Source: Prorocentrum cordatum | Taxonomy: Eukaryota > Sar > Dinophyceae > Prorocentrales > Prorocentraceae | Assembly (NCBI GenBank): GCA_963575745.1 | Contig: CAUYUJ010019603.1 | Location: forward strand, 96,001 to 160,000 | Direction of reading: 5' to 3' | DNA: 64,000 nucleotides | In this document: positions 10,375 through 21,122 of the stretch, piece by piece | Layout of the letters: every line of letters begins with the position of its first letter | How positions within the stretch are numbered: position 1 is the first letter of the stretch | Program-made: the position numbers and the translations under genes | Notes under the pieces: model-generated | The model's database searches: none | What the model saw: the letters and a program-made list of their open reading frames with translations, nothing else | Told to the model about the DNA's origin: nothing

Positions 10375-11457
10375 TCAGCCATTGACGCGCGAGAGACGTG
10401 CCCCCCCCCGCGCTTTCCGCGCCCCCTTCGCCGCGCTCGCGTCCTCCTCGATCTCCTTTGACGACCGCTCCACCAGCTCCGGGCAGATCGACGCCTCCCC
10501 GCCGAGCCAGTGGGGGCCCGTGAAGCAGGCTGCCTCCTCCCGCGACGGCCTCGCGCTCTGCTCCTTGATGGCGGTGGCCTTCCCCTTCTTCTCGTAGTGC
10601 TGCTCGATCAGCTGGCGGCGCCAAGGAATCGCCTCGAACCCCGCCAGGTTGGGAATATCGACCTGGTCGTAATCTCCAAGTGTTGGAAGGCCCCCATCCC
10701 GCCCCCGTGCTCCTGGGCGCCGAAATCGGACCCCTGCAAGCGAAGATGCCCGACCCACCAGCGATGATGGCCCACTGGGCCCCCGCCTCCGCGATCCGCG
10801 AATCGCGCGCGCCAGTCAACCGCGCGCGGCCCAGGCAGAGGCCAGTCACTGAACGGCGCCTGTGACATCCTGGTGGCCGTCTCCCTCCGGAGGCGCTGGC
10901 GCGCGCCTGGCGTGTTGTGCGTCGCTAGCGGCGCCCGCGCATACAGGCTGCTTCCGGCTTCGCCCCGGCGGCTCGCCGTGCGGCTGCGGTGCTCCTCCGA
11001 CGTGTCGCCCTCCAGGAGCCGCTCCACGAACGCCCGGGCGTCGCTCGGCAGGGGCGCCAAGCCCGTGCGCGAATCGCTTGGCGCCCGACGCCAAGCCAGA
11101 GAGCTCCACCACGTCCCCGACGCGCGCGCCGTCGCAATCCACGGCCACGACCCAGCGGCCAGGCAGAACTGGGGGCTCGGAAAGAGGCGACAGCGGCGCG
11201 GCGCCTCTCGGGGTCGGCGGCCCCTCGATCGGCTGGAAGTTGCTGATGCTATCAGTCGCCGCGCGCCGGCCACAGGCGTCGTCCTCCTGGTCGCGCATTG
11301 CCGACGCCTGCTCGCCCGGCCGGCGAAGCCTATCTCCGCGGGGCACCTGGCCGAAGCGGTAGCCTCGGCCCCGCGCCCGCGGAGGGTCGACCCCAGACGC
11401 GTTCTCCCAGGTCACCTCGCGGATATCGGGCCCGTCCGCCAAATCCTCCGCGCACAT
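10375..11457 (-). pseudogene. gag-like protein of a dinoflagellate DIRS-like element (frameshifted)
   Basis: Three minus-strand frames join into one plausible protein. 11457-~11050 reads RWVVAVDCDGARVGDVVELS. Then ~11050-10700 reads FSDWPLPGPRAVDW and FGAQEH. Then 10758-10375 reads DYDQVDIPNLAGFEAIPWRR, QLIEQHYEKK, and FTGPHWLGGEASICPEL. The last block is a strong amphipathic, charged segment ending in a Lys/Arg-rich tail. I recall very similar blocks (a DQVD-N-A-FE-I-RR-QLIE motif and an FTG-H-GG-A-I-CPEL motif) in repeated dinoflagellate proteins that accompany RT and tyrosine recombinase. That recollection is the basis of the call and needs a protein search. The two frame changes make it non-functional as assembled. 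Confidence 0.5.
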
Positions 11458-11589
11458 GTCTCCGTCCGGGGTGATTATCCCGGCAAAACAACCTAACAGC
11501 GATGTGTAGGAGCATATCTGGAAACATTCCCCTTAAGATTCAGATGAGAATCCAGTTGTCGAATTCTGCTGTTCTCGCAGTCGTAGTCG

Positions 11590-13235
11590 CATTCAGGATG
11601 ACAGTCGCAGTGGCAACGGCAGTCGCAGTCTCAGCCTCAGCCTGCCTCAGCCTCAGCCTCAGCCTGCTTCGGCCTCAGCATCAGTCTGCCATCAGCCTCG
11701 GCCTCGGCCTCAGCCTGCCTCAGCCTTGCCCTGCATCAGCCTCAGCCTCAGCCTCAGCCTGCCTCAGCATCAGCCTGCCTCAGCCTCAGCCCGCATCTGC
11801 CTCTGCCTCAGCCTCAGCCTGCCTCAGCCTCAACCTCAGCCTGTCTCAGCCTCAGCCTCAGCCTGCTTCAGCCTCAGCCTCAGTCTGCCTTCAGCCTCGG
11901 CCTCGGCCTCAGCCTGCCTCAGCCTGAGCCTGCATCAGCCTCAGCCTCAGCCTCAGCCTGCCTCAGCCTCAGCCTCAGCCTGCCGCAGCCTCAGCCTCAG
12001 CCTCAGCCTCAGTCTGCCGTCGGCGTCGGCCTCAGCCTGCCTCAGCCTCAGCCTGCATCAGCCTCAGCCTCAGCTTGCCTCAGCATCAGCCTGCCTCAGC
12101 CTCAGCCTCAGCCTGCTTCAGCCTCAGCCTCAGTGTGCCTGCAGCCTCGGCCTCAGCCTCAGCCTCAGCCTGCTTCAGCCTCAGCCTCAGCCTGCTTCAG
12201 CCTCAGCCTCAGTCTGCATTCAGCCTCGGCCTCAGCCTCAGCCTGCCTCAGCCTTGCCCTGCATCAGCCTCAGCCTCAGCCTCAGCCTGCCTCAGCCTCA
12301 GCCTGCCTCAGCCTCAGCCTCAGCCTGCCTCAACCTCAGCCTGCTTCAGCCTCAGCCTCAGTCTGCCTTCAGCCTCGGCCTCAGCCTGCCTCAGCCTCAG
12401 CCTCAGCCTCAGCCTCCGCCTGCCTCAGCTTCAGCCTGCCTCAGCCTCAGCCTCAGCCTGCCTCAGCCTCAGCCTCAGCCTGCTTCAGCCTCAGCATCAG
12501 TCTGCCTTCAGCCTCGGCCTCGGCCTCCGCCTGCCTCAGCCTCAGCCTGAGCCTCAACCTCAGCCTCAGCCTGCCTCAGCCTCAGCCTGCCTGCCTCAGC
12601 CTCAGCCTCAGCCTCAGCCTCAGCCTCAGCCTCAGCCTGCCTCAGCCTCAGCCTCAGCCTGCTTCAGCCTCAGCCTCAGCCTCAGCCTCAGCCTGCCTCA
12701 GCCTCAGCCTCAGCCTCAGCCTCAGCCTCAGCCTGCAGCCTCAGCCTCAGCCTGCAGCCTCAGCCTCAGCCTCAGCCTCAGCCCTCAGCCTCAGCCTGCA
12801 TCAGCCTCAGCCTCAGCCTCAGCCTGCCTCAGCATCAGCCTGCCTCAGCCTCAGCCTCAGCCTGCCTCTGCCTGCCTCAGCCTGCCTTCAGCCTCAGCCT
12901 CAGTGCCTCAGCCTCGGCCTCAGCCTCAGCCTGCCTCAGCCTCAGCCTGCATCAGCCTCAGCCTCAGCCTCAGCCTGCCTCAGCCTCAGCCTCAGCCTGC
13001 CTCAGCCTCAGCCTGCCTCTGCCTCAGCCTCAGCCTCAGCCTCAGCCTCAGCAGCCTCAGCCCTCAGCCTCAGCCTCAGCCTCAGCCTCAGCCTCAGCCT
13101 CAGCCTCCTCAGCCTCAGCCTCAGCCTGCTTCAGCCTCAGCCTCAGCCTCAGCCTCAGCCTCAGGCCTGGCCTCGGCCTCAGCCTCAGCCTGCCTCAGCC
13201 TCAGCCTGCCTCAGCCTCAGCCTCAGCCTGCCTCA
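11590..13235. repeat. 1.6-kb hexanucleotide (CAGCCT)n minisatellite
   Basis: Degenerate CAGCCT/CAGCCTG repeats, with occasional CGG variants, fill about 1650 bases. A six-base period reads as dipeptides in every frame (Ser-Leu, Gln-Pro, Ala-Ser), which explains several 270-413-residue open frames. It is not the plant/dinoflagellate telomere repeat TTTAGGG. Confidence 0.97.
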
Positions 13236-13251
13236 GCATTCAAAAGGTGGA

Positions 13252-13520
13252 TTCTGGGAACTCGAAGACCACGAAATGGCCTAGAGTTGGCTCTGGGCAT
13301 TCAAAATCATGCTTAGGAATGGAGTTCTGGGAACTCGAAGACCACGAAGTGGCCTACAGCTGGCTCCGGGCTTTCAAAATCATGCCCCAAAATTGAGTTC
13401 TGGGAACTCGAAGGCCACGAAGTGGCCTACAGTTGGCTCCGGGCATTCAAAATCATGCCCAGGAATGGAGTTCTGGGAACTCGAAGACCACGAAGTGTGT
13501 TACTGTTGGATTAAAAAGAA
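13252..13520. repeat. 73-bp tandem repeat, about 3.6 copies
   Basis: TTCTGGGAACTCGAAG recurs at 13252, 13325, 13398 and 13471, exactly 73 bases apart. Each copy includes CACGAA(G/A)TGGCCTA and GGCATTCAAAATCATGC. It directly abuts the hexamer array. Confidence 0.95.
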
Positions 13521-14121
13521 TCCCCGGATCCCGTCCGGATCCCGTCCGGATCCTGCCCAGACCCCCCTGGGGAGTCATGACGCTCTCTTTTGACCCTACT
13601 AGAAACCTATCAATCTTCGCTGTTAGGTAAAAATCACCGAAGCGTCATCCGACGACTGGAGCCGCCTCGAGAGCAATCTTTGATGGTACAGAGCGGCTGT
13701 GCCCACCCGATCTCGCACCCGCGCCGTCTCGACTGTCTCCGCCCTGGCCGCCATGGCCACCACCGCGCTCGGTGCGGTCTCGGCCCAGCCTGCCCGCGCT
13801 CAGCGCGAGCGCCGCGATGCCGCCCGTGAGCCCCGGCCCGACGAGCAGACCCAGCGCGAAGAGGGCCAGCCCCCCCGAGGCTCAGCGGGCTGCAGGGCTC
13901 CGCCTTGGGTGCCGCTGGGCACTGGCTAGCGTGGCGCGCTGGGCAGGGCGGGCACGCCACAGGCTGCGGGCACGCAGCCGGCTGCGGGCAGGCCAGGGGC
14001 GGGCGCGCTGGAGCCGCGGGGCACCGCAACAAGCATGGCTGGGTGACCTGCCCCGCTGCCTACAACCCTGCAGTCCAAATGCTGAGCCCCTGCCATCCGC
14101 CGCGAGCGCCCACGCTCGCCT
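13521..14121. other. spacer, nothing recognised
   Basis: It opens with two GGATCCCGTCC copies near 13525-13550. After that it is GC-rich without a motif I can name. Confidence 0.45.
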
Positions 14122-14283
14122 GAAGTCTTTGAACCCCGATGGGTACGGAGAAAGAGAAAACAAGAAAAAAACAGAGGTGAAGACCGAAAGGGCACCAAGA
14201 ACTGCACCTCTGCTTGACTTGTACCCTGTGTGATCTCACGCGGCCTACCGTGGGAGCATTGCGCACAGAGCTATGACGATACG
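14122..14283. repeat. dispersed repeat family copy 2
   Basis: Second copy of the repeat at 5346-5508, in the same orientation and with the same order of shared blocks, including GAAGACCGAAAG and TTGTACCCTGTG. The right end stops at AGC(T)A-GACGAT in both. Confidence 0.75.
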
Positions 14284-14399
14284 GGTCAACTCACAATCTA
14301 TGTACATACTTGTATATGTATGTGCGCACACCACTCGCGCGCGCTTCGCGCGTTCAGGCTGTAACGCAGCCGATGGCGCTGTGATGAAACGCGTGTGAC

Positions 14400-14620
14400 G
14401 CGGTTCTTGGCCTCCCCTTGTCCTCGCCCATCTTTCCTCGCGCTCCCTCGTCCTCCTCCTTTTGTTCGCCCTTCCTACTGCCATCCTCTTCCCCCTCCAA
14501 TTCTTCCTTGTTCTCCTCCCTCCTCCTCGGCCTGCCGCTGCATCCTGTCGCCTTCTCCTCCTCTTCCTTCTCCCCCTCCTTCTGTTCCTCCTCCTCCTCC
14601 TCCTGCCTCCATTCCATTTG
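14400..14620. repeat. pyrimidine-rich (CCT)n-like tract
   Basis: Mostly C and T on the plus strand with many TCCTCC runs. This is a polypurine/polypyrimidine tract and not a gene. Confidence 0.7.
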
Positions 14621-14639
14621 GTCCGTCTTGGGCTGGTCC

Positions 14640-16480
14640 AGCCGCCCTCTGGCGTGGTTCTCTTGGACATCTCGTGGGCCATATTTGGGTTATTTGGGGC
14701 CCCTCATGGGCCGCGGTGGGCTCCTTGGTAGCCAAGGAAAAAACTATAAGGAAATCATGCGTCTTTTTTGTTTAGTGGGCCGCCTCGGAGTCCTGCTGGG
14801 ACGATGGTTGCGCAATCTTTAAAAATGTCGGTCTCTCGTGGGGCTGTCGTGAGTCCCCTCGCGTTGGACGATTTTGCCTTCTTGGGGGCAATCTTGAAGA
14901 ACTTCCTGGCAACCTCCAACTTATTTTAAAACCGTCTTCAAATCTCTGGGACGCATGCCGGGGAGACCTTCTGGGAGGTATGCCAGGGCCCCTTTTGGGG
15001 CGTCTTGGGGATCTCTTGGGGCCATATTGGGGCCGTCCTTGGGCCCCCTTGGGCTCCTCTGGGCCGTCTTAGAAATCTCCTGGGGGCGCGTTCAAGCCGT
15101 ATGCGCCGCTTCCTCCCTCCTCTTCTCTGCCTAATTCAAACTTCGCGCGGTCCGCTTAGCTTCGACCGGAAGAGGTGCGCTCTCGACCCGCGGATCAAAA
15201 AAGTGTTCTAGCCGTATGTGGCCTGCCTTGGGCCGTCTCGGCGCCCTCTTGTGCCCCCGTGGAAGCCTTATGGGGGCATCTTGCAGTCCGTTGTCTTTGA
15301 GCTCCTTAGGACTTTGGCCGTCTCAGTGCGACTTGTGGGGCCTCTTGGGCCGTCTTGGGCGCTGCATCAACTAAACGATCGAGCAGGCAAACATCGTTAA
15401 AACAATCAAACGAGAGCATCTGCGTTATTGGCCTCTCGAGGCCCTCTCGCTGGCCCTCGTGGATGCGCTCTTGCGGTCCTTGTCGTCTTTTCGGGCCGTC
15501 CTGAGGCCATCTAAGACTCTCTTGGGCTATCTTGGACCGCCTGGGCGGTTTCTTGCCGCCCTCGCGTTCCATCGCGGAAGCCTCTGGATGCCCAAAAGCC
15601 CCCCTGAACCCTGACAGGGCCCGCTGTCTCCTGGGGCCCAAGTGGGTTGCGTGGTTGGGCGGGGGGGGCAAATTTACAAACAAGTGGGCCGACCTGGGGC
15701 TGGGGCGGCTCTCCTCCCTTCGCCCTTCTCCCTCCGTCTCATCATCGTTGCATAGTCCTGTCATCCCTAGGTTGTGGACGACGGCGTCTTAGGGGCTTCT
15801 TAGGGCCTCGTGGGGGCGTCTGCTAGCCTGCTGGCGGTCTCCGGGGTGCCTTTGAGCCATCCTGGGACGCATGCTAACTTTGTGGAAGAGTGGCGCTGTG
15901 GCGTTCCATACTTCGATGAAGGTGGGACAGGAAGAAACAACAAGATAACTAGGTGCCTGAGAGGTGTCCGCTGAGGGTGTCCGTGCATCCGTGGGACCTC
16001 TTCGGGGCCGTTTGGGGCCTCCTGGAAGGGCCTCTGGGGGGCCTTTCTGGTAGCCTGTCGAGGGGCACCTGGGTCCTCTTGGGGGCCTCTTGGGGGCCGC
16101 TTGGAGCCTTCTTGGGCCTTGTTAGGGAGGTCTTGGGCCGTCTCGGGGGTATCTTGGGCCGCCTTGGGGGCCCTCTCGGAGGCCTCTTGAACCGTCTTGG
16201 GGCAGTTTGGGGAGCCTCGCGGGTCGTCTGGGCTTGTATTCCAATCCAAGAACGAATGCGCTAACAATGGGTAATGTTTGCCTCCTGGGGTGCTTCAGGG
16301 AATCCTCTTGGAGCCCTCTTGGGCCGCCTTGAAGCCATCTTGGGCGTCTTAGAACGCTCTTGGGCCGTCTCGAGAGCATCTTGGACCGTCTTGGAGGCTT
16401 CTTGGGATCATCGTGGCCTGGCTGGACAAAGCTGGGGGAGCCCCAGGAGGCCCTAGACCCGCATTGGCGGTTTGGTGTCC
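14640..16480. repeat. repeat field, GGGCCGTCTTGG/GGGGCCTCTTGG units (plus orientation)
   Basis: Short degenerate units of about 10-20 bases built from GGGCCGTCTTGG, GGGCCTCTTGG and GGGGGC fill most of this stretch. It is densest at 15010-15560 and 15990-16410. The reverse complement of the same motifs dominates 20060-20720 and 46915-48830. Confidence 0.8.
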
Positions 16481-16499
16481 TGGTTTTTGGACCCCCAAA

Positions 16500-16915
16500 T
16501 CCTTCCCCACTTAAGCTCACATCCGTATTATTCTCCTCGTCTTCCTTCTCCACCCTCCTCTTGCTCCCCTTTCGCTTGCCTCATCCTCCTATTGGTCGTC
16601 ATCCTCGCCCTCGCCCTTGTCTTACTCATCGTACTCTTTTCCCTCATAACCTTCTGTATCATGCTCTGACCGATGCGTTTTTTCTCTTAACCATGCAAAG
16701 CGCCACTCCTCTTCATCCTGCCCCTGTATCATTCCTGCCCTCGCCCTCGTCCTTCTACTCCCCTCCATCTCCTCGTCCTCCTCCTCCTCCTCGTCATCCG
16801 CGTCCCCCTCTTCCTCTTCTGCGCTTCTTCTTTGTACCATTGCCAGCATTCACGCTACCCATCCTCATCCTCCATTCATCCTCGCTCTCCTCCTCGGAGC
16901 CGCCTCTGGCGCAAC
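16500..16915. repeat. C/T-rich low-complexity region
   Basis: CTCCTC, CCTCGTC and CCCTCGC runs lie in a pyrimidine-rich plus strand. No gene is seen. Confidence 0.6.
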
Positions 16916-17375
16916 AATGCCCACGATGCGAAACTCAACGCAACAACAAACAAGAAGAGAACAGCACACGCTAAAGAGTTTTTTGGACATCCCTCATTAC
17001 CTTGCGACCTTCAAACAGAGCCGCCAAAAGCAAATGTGGAATGCATCGACTCAAACAGCCTGTGAATTACTATCTGCCGCGCGCGAGGGGTGCGACGGGA
17101 TCATTGCACCCAGGCGGGGGAAGCGACTCAAAATGCGAAGGACGGCAAACGTATTGATAGACATCTGATGTTGCCTCTCGCACCCCCGAGCGAACACCAT
17201 CTTGCTGTTCGTGACACCGCAACAGGCCTCGACCTTTCTCGTGCGAGTCTGCTTGCAGACAACGATGCTCGTACGAACACTGGAGTCCCCAATCGACATC
17301 TGGTCACCCAAGACGTCGTGGATCCAGTTGTCAGTTTTTGCTATCATTGGGTGATCCTTTCAACTGGTCTAATTT
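16916..17375. other. 3' flank of the glycosyltransferase-like gene
   Basis: I see no T-rich run on the plus strand just below 17376, so no encoded poly(A) tail is evident. No other feature is recognised. Confidence 0.45.
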
Positions 17376-19010
17376 TCAGGGGTGAGGCGGCGGCGCGGCC
17401 ACCCACAAGGCCACGGTATCGTCCACGTCGCACCAACTGTCGAGCTTGACGGCAGCTTTCTCTTCGCACGTGTCCTTGTTGGGAAATTCCTTCGATGAGA
17501 GCTCCCTCCAGGTAGGCGTCTTGAGCGCGTGCTTATCGCAACCACCCGGCAAATAGATGTAGCACCCGGGGGCCTCTGGCGCTGGCGGGGTACGCAGCGG
17601 GGGGGCGATGAACAACATCCGGGCGTCTGTGGTCCCGCACCACGCGTCCAACATCTCCTTCGTTTCGATGATGCACCGGCTGCGGGAGTTGACTTCCTTC
17701 CTCTGGCGCCAGATGTTCTTGGCGTTGAAATTGTGGTTCGGACATCCGCTGGGTAGCCAGACGTAGCACCCTGGCTCGGACGGCCTTGGGGCCACGAGCC
17801 CGACCGCGGCCGGAACCGCCGGCACGTCCTCGACTCGCTTGGGCGTGGGGGGAGGCGCGGCCGCCACGGCGTCGGCGCCGCAAACCTCGATCGTGGCGCC
17901 CCTGGAGTCCAGCCTGCCCTCTGGCCGCCCGGGCGTCGGCGGCTGGAACGTGAGCCTCTTCGGGGCGCTCTTGTCCATCCAGAAGCCTGCGTCCTTCAGG
18001 CACGGGACCTTCATCGTGGAATTCATCCAGTTTGCGTGTACGGAGATCACGTCCGACTCCTTGAGCAACTCGCGGTGGCCCCAGAACACGTTGCCATTCG
18101 TGAGCCGGTCGCTCCCCGCGACGCCGACGCGGACTCCTGGCAGCTGTTCCAGCGCCTTGACCAAAGAATACTGCTGGTAATGACCGTGCACAAACTCTTG
18201 ATCCTTGAGGATTTGCATGGTCGTCAGCATGAGGTCGTTCACTACGGACGAATTCCGCATCACAAAAAGGCCTGTGTTGATGTCGGCGCGTCGCTGATTA
18301 GGACCGACAAAGACATCCTTCATGCCGCGTGTCGCGTATGTCTCTGCTACGTCGTCTACAGTCTTGGACTCGCTAGAAAGCATGTTATTCGGTGAGAAGA
18401 CGACGTCATACTCGTCGAATGTTCTGGATATGGTCTCGGCCTTTCCAGTGGAGACGTTGATAAGGTAGTCCATCGGGCACTTCAGATAGACAATGTCTGG
18501 ATCAGTGTGCGCAAACCATCTCGCCATCTTGCTCACGGAAACCAAGGTCAGCACTAGATGCTTGCGGGCAACTACCTCCCAATATTCGTGCGACCCCCAG
18601 TTTACCTCCTCCTGAGAAAGGGCTGACTCCCTGAGGACCTCGACGCAGATAGTTCCCCCGAACTCCAAGAACCTCGAGCAGACGTTGCCGCCTAGGCCGA
18701 CAATAAGAAGAGGAATATCGCACGGCACGGCATTCAAACTAAGAACCATGTTCTCGCCTATGCTCAACATGCCGCCGTCCAGCACTGTCACTAAGAACAC
18801 GCCCTCCTTCTCGCTGGCTTTCTGGATTCCGCCCAGCAATCTCTCGGCATCCTCTTTCGGCATGCGCCCCTCCGCGGCTGTTTTGTAAAACTGTTCGTGG
18901 CTTATGGTTGCGTTTTGCTCAATGGTCCATACGGATGACCGTGGAGCTTGCGAGATGCCGGACACCACCACCGCTGCAAGCAAAGCGTAGGGCAACGCCA
19001 CCACCCCCAT
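17376..19010 (-). CDS. nucleotide-diphospho-sugar transferase-like protein with two C-terminal Cys repeats
   Basis: A single intronless frame of 544 residues. I start at the ATG at 19010, because the frame upstream of it has only a GTG and the ATG gives a good hydrophobic signal peptide or anchor (LPYALLAAVVV). Residues about 70-345 resemble the nucleotide-diphospho-sugar transferase family. WFAHTDPDIVYLK has an acidic DPD near 170 that could bind a metal-nucleotide sugar, RADINTGLFVMRN is near 245, and VHANWM is near 325. Four N-glycosylation sequons (NAT, NVS, NSS, NST) fit a secretory-pathway protein. After a Pro-rich linker come two repeats of about 60 residues (about 413-471 and 481-540), each PGCY-(I/V)-LP-GC ... 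C ... WC, probably disulphide-bonded. The substrate is unknown. A relict spliced leader 80 bases upstream marks it as a retroposed cDNA. Whether it is still expressed is unknown; the frame is intact. Confidence 0.8.
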   Translation of the reverse strand: MGVVALPYALLAAVVVSGISQAPRSSVWTIEQNATISHEQFYKTAAEGRMPKEDAERLLGGIQKASEKEGVFLVTVLDGGMLSIGENMVLSLNAVPCDIPLLIVGLGGNVCSRFLEFGGTICVEVLRESALSQEEVNWGSHEYWEVVARKHLVLTLVSVSKMARWFAHTDPDIVYLKCPMDYLINVSTGKAETISRTFDEYDVVFSPNNMLSSESKTVDDVAETYATRGMKDVFVGPNQRRADINTGLFVMRNSSVVNDLMLTTMQILKDQEFVHGHYQQYSLVKALEQLPGVRVGVAGSDRLTNGNVFWGHRELLKESDVISVHANWMNSTMKVPCLKDAGFWMDKSAPKRLTFQPPTPGRPEGRLDSRGATIEVCGADAVAAAPPPTPKRVEDVPAVPAAVGLVAPRPSEPGCYVWLPSGCPNHNFNAKNIWRQRKEVNSRSRCIIETKEMLDAWCGTTDARMLFIAPPLRTPPAPEAPGCYIYLPGGCDKHALKTPTWRELSSKEFPNKDTCEEKAAVKLDSWCDVDDTVALWVAAPPPHP

Positions 19011-19088
19011 TCTAAAGCAAGGACACCAATGAAAGTGCAAATGCGCGTGCACGAAATTCAGTATGCACTACCCCTTGCCAAGAAGGGC

Positions 19089-19110
19089 ATTGAACCAAAA
19101 TGGCTTCTGG
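19089..19110 (-). other. relict dinoflagellate spliced-leader sequence
   Basis: On the minus strand these 22 bases match the known leader (CCGTAGCCATTTTGGCTCAAG after a variable first base) at 17 positions, with an unbroken AGCCATTTTGG core. It sits 78 bases 5' of the ATG at 19010, where a trans-spliced leader would be in the mRNA. Genomic leaders next to coding sequence are known in dinoflagellates as marks of cDNA reinsertion. Confidence 0.75.
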
Positions 19111-20055
19111 CCACGGAAACTCAAGCTCAAGATCTGAAGCAACTTGAGCGACTTCTGCCTTCCCCTATGACTCGCCGATCCTGGTGGACAGGGCTTCTTA
19201 CGATTGACTGCCTGGTGCGAGCAGTGCGCTGCACTGATATCCACAAGGTGTGGGAGGGGTCGGCCCGCCCTCCTCCTCGTCCTCCTTGAGTTTCCAAAGG
19301 CATGAAAACACACGGTGGCCACTTCTGCTTGCACCGATGGCTCGTTTGTTGCAGTCTGCACGAAGTGCAAATACTATTCCAGCGGAGGTCAGTCTCGAGG
19401 CTTGCGTGCGTAGCCCATGTCCCCCGAAGCTGCTGGATCCACAAATTCGCGAGATGCGAGGCTCTCCAGGCCGCGTTGGGATGCACCCTACTTTGGCCCT
19501 GAGCTGGATCTACGCGACATGTTCATTCGGGTCTCGATGTGGCGGCTGGACTCGCAGATGGCGTAGAAGACCAAGGATCCACACATCTGGGGAAATACCT
19601 GATGATATACCACTTTTTCAAATCTGTCGTTTCTCTAGAAGGCATTGCGCTGAGGTCCACAGACGCGTCTCAATGCCAGGCCGAAGCGGGTCTGGCTTCC
19701 CTCGACAAGGGTGAAATCAATGATCTTGCTGATAATCGAAATCATGCCCACCACAGCTGGTTCAATTTTAACGAGAGGCGCACTTTCGAACAACAAACCG
19801 ATTTCATCTTGGAAGAATATACTCGTAAGAGACCGCGCCACACCCTGGTCAGCAACAAACATATACAAATCTATCGAACTTGTCCTCTCGCAGGAATAGA
19901 TGCCGCTGCAATTCTAGAACATCGGTCCAACGTGATCTGACACCGTGTCCCCTGGCACTCTGAGGCCCGGTATAATGCCAAGTTATACCAGGTCGGGGGT
20001 TCTGTAACATTCTCAGGGTCACTTGCGTGCACCGCCCCCCCCCCCTCCCCCTCCA
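19111..20055. other. spacer, nothing recognised
   Basis: Short open frames on both strands show no motif. This is where the pre-insertion flank and any promoter of the retroposed gene would be. Confidence 0.45.
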
Positions 20056-20725
20056 ATGCTCTCTGGGCCTCCGACGCCTCCCTGGCGCTCCCCACGTCTC
20101 TCTGACGCGTCCAGGACGGCCGAGGAAGTCCACCAGGGAGGCGACGAAGGCCCAAGATGCCTCCAAGACGACCCAAAATGGCCTCAAGACATCGGGCGGT
20201 GGCTCCAAGAAAACCCAAGAGATCACCAAGACGGCCAAAAAGAGCTTCAAGTGGAACCCTGGGAGACCTAAACCATTAGTTCCCGTTAAGGGTTGTAAGA
20301 CATTCTGTTCGCGTCCTCACCTTTTCGGGTGTTCATCAGCCCAAGGCGGCCCAAAGAGGCCTCCAAGATGGCCCCCCCAGAAGGCCTCAACATGGCCCTG
20401 GAGGCCCTCAAGATGGTCCAGGAGGCCTCCGTGACGGCCCAAGGAGGCCCCAAGACGGCCCAGTATATCCACAAGACGACCGACCCTTCGGGGGCCCAGG
20501 TAGGCCCACCCCAATCTGCCCGGAGAAGCTTCCAAAACGGACTCCTGAGGCGCAAGGCTGCCCACGAGAGCCCTAAGACGGCCAAGAAAGCCCAAAAAGG
20601 CCCCGAGAGGGCTCCAAAACGTCCCTGTGTCTCCAAGCCAAGGCGCCACCCAAGAGGCCCCGGAGAGGCCCCCAGGAGAGGAGGGAAGAAGAGGAAGGGA
20701 ACAAGACGACGAGAAACACAAGGAG
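20056..20725. repeat. repeat field, CCAAGACGGCCC/CAAGAGGCC units (reverse orientation)
   Basis: Degenerate units AAGACGGCC, CCAAGATGGCC and AGGCCTCC are the reverse complement of the motifs at 14640-16480. No gene is supported. Confidence 0.8.
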
Positions 20726-21122
20726 AGACACCACGACACTAAACAGAAGAGTGCCAAATGCTACGGCTGTGCGAAGCCTCAGGTGGGGGCACGAGGTGTC
20801 ACACGTTACGGCTTCTTGTGCGCTCCTCGAACAGCCGCCACCCAGACTGCCTGGCTGGCAGCGGGACATGCCGCAGGCCCGTAAGCAGCCTGGTAGTCCA
20901 CCAAACTTTCGATTACTCGCCAATTAACGGTCCCCGAAGCATTCTGGAAACGGAAAGCGGTATCAAAAAATGTAAAACATGGAATAATGAAGGGTCTGAA
21001 AAATACTCCGCCCGCCCGACCGCTTTAATGTCCCGCCCGCCCGACCCGCCCGTTCGAAAGTTACCGGAACGGAGCTTTCAGGAAGGCCTGATCTTGTAGA
21101 TGAAGGAACATCGCCTGGTGAA
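20726..21122. other. spacer, nothing recognised
   Basis: Apart from a small CCCGCCCGACC cluster at 21009-21050 no feature is seen. Confidence 0.45.

Noticed and set aside
11502-13316. Frames up to 413 residues of Ser-Leu / Gln-Pro / Ala-Ser repeats as structural proteins
   Set aside because: A hexamer repeat gives dipeptides in every frame, and several frames overlap over the same DNA.
19011-19052. Extending the glycosyltransferase-like start 14 codons upstream
   Set aside because: The upstream first codon is GTG and the added residues are His-rich; the ATG at 19010 gives a normal signal peptide.
20150-20175. A second relict spliced leader at ACCCAAAATGGCC
   Set aside because: Only the short CCAAAATGG core matches; it fits the surrounding CCAAGATGGCC repeat and has no gene next to it.
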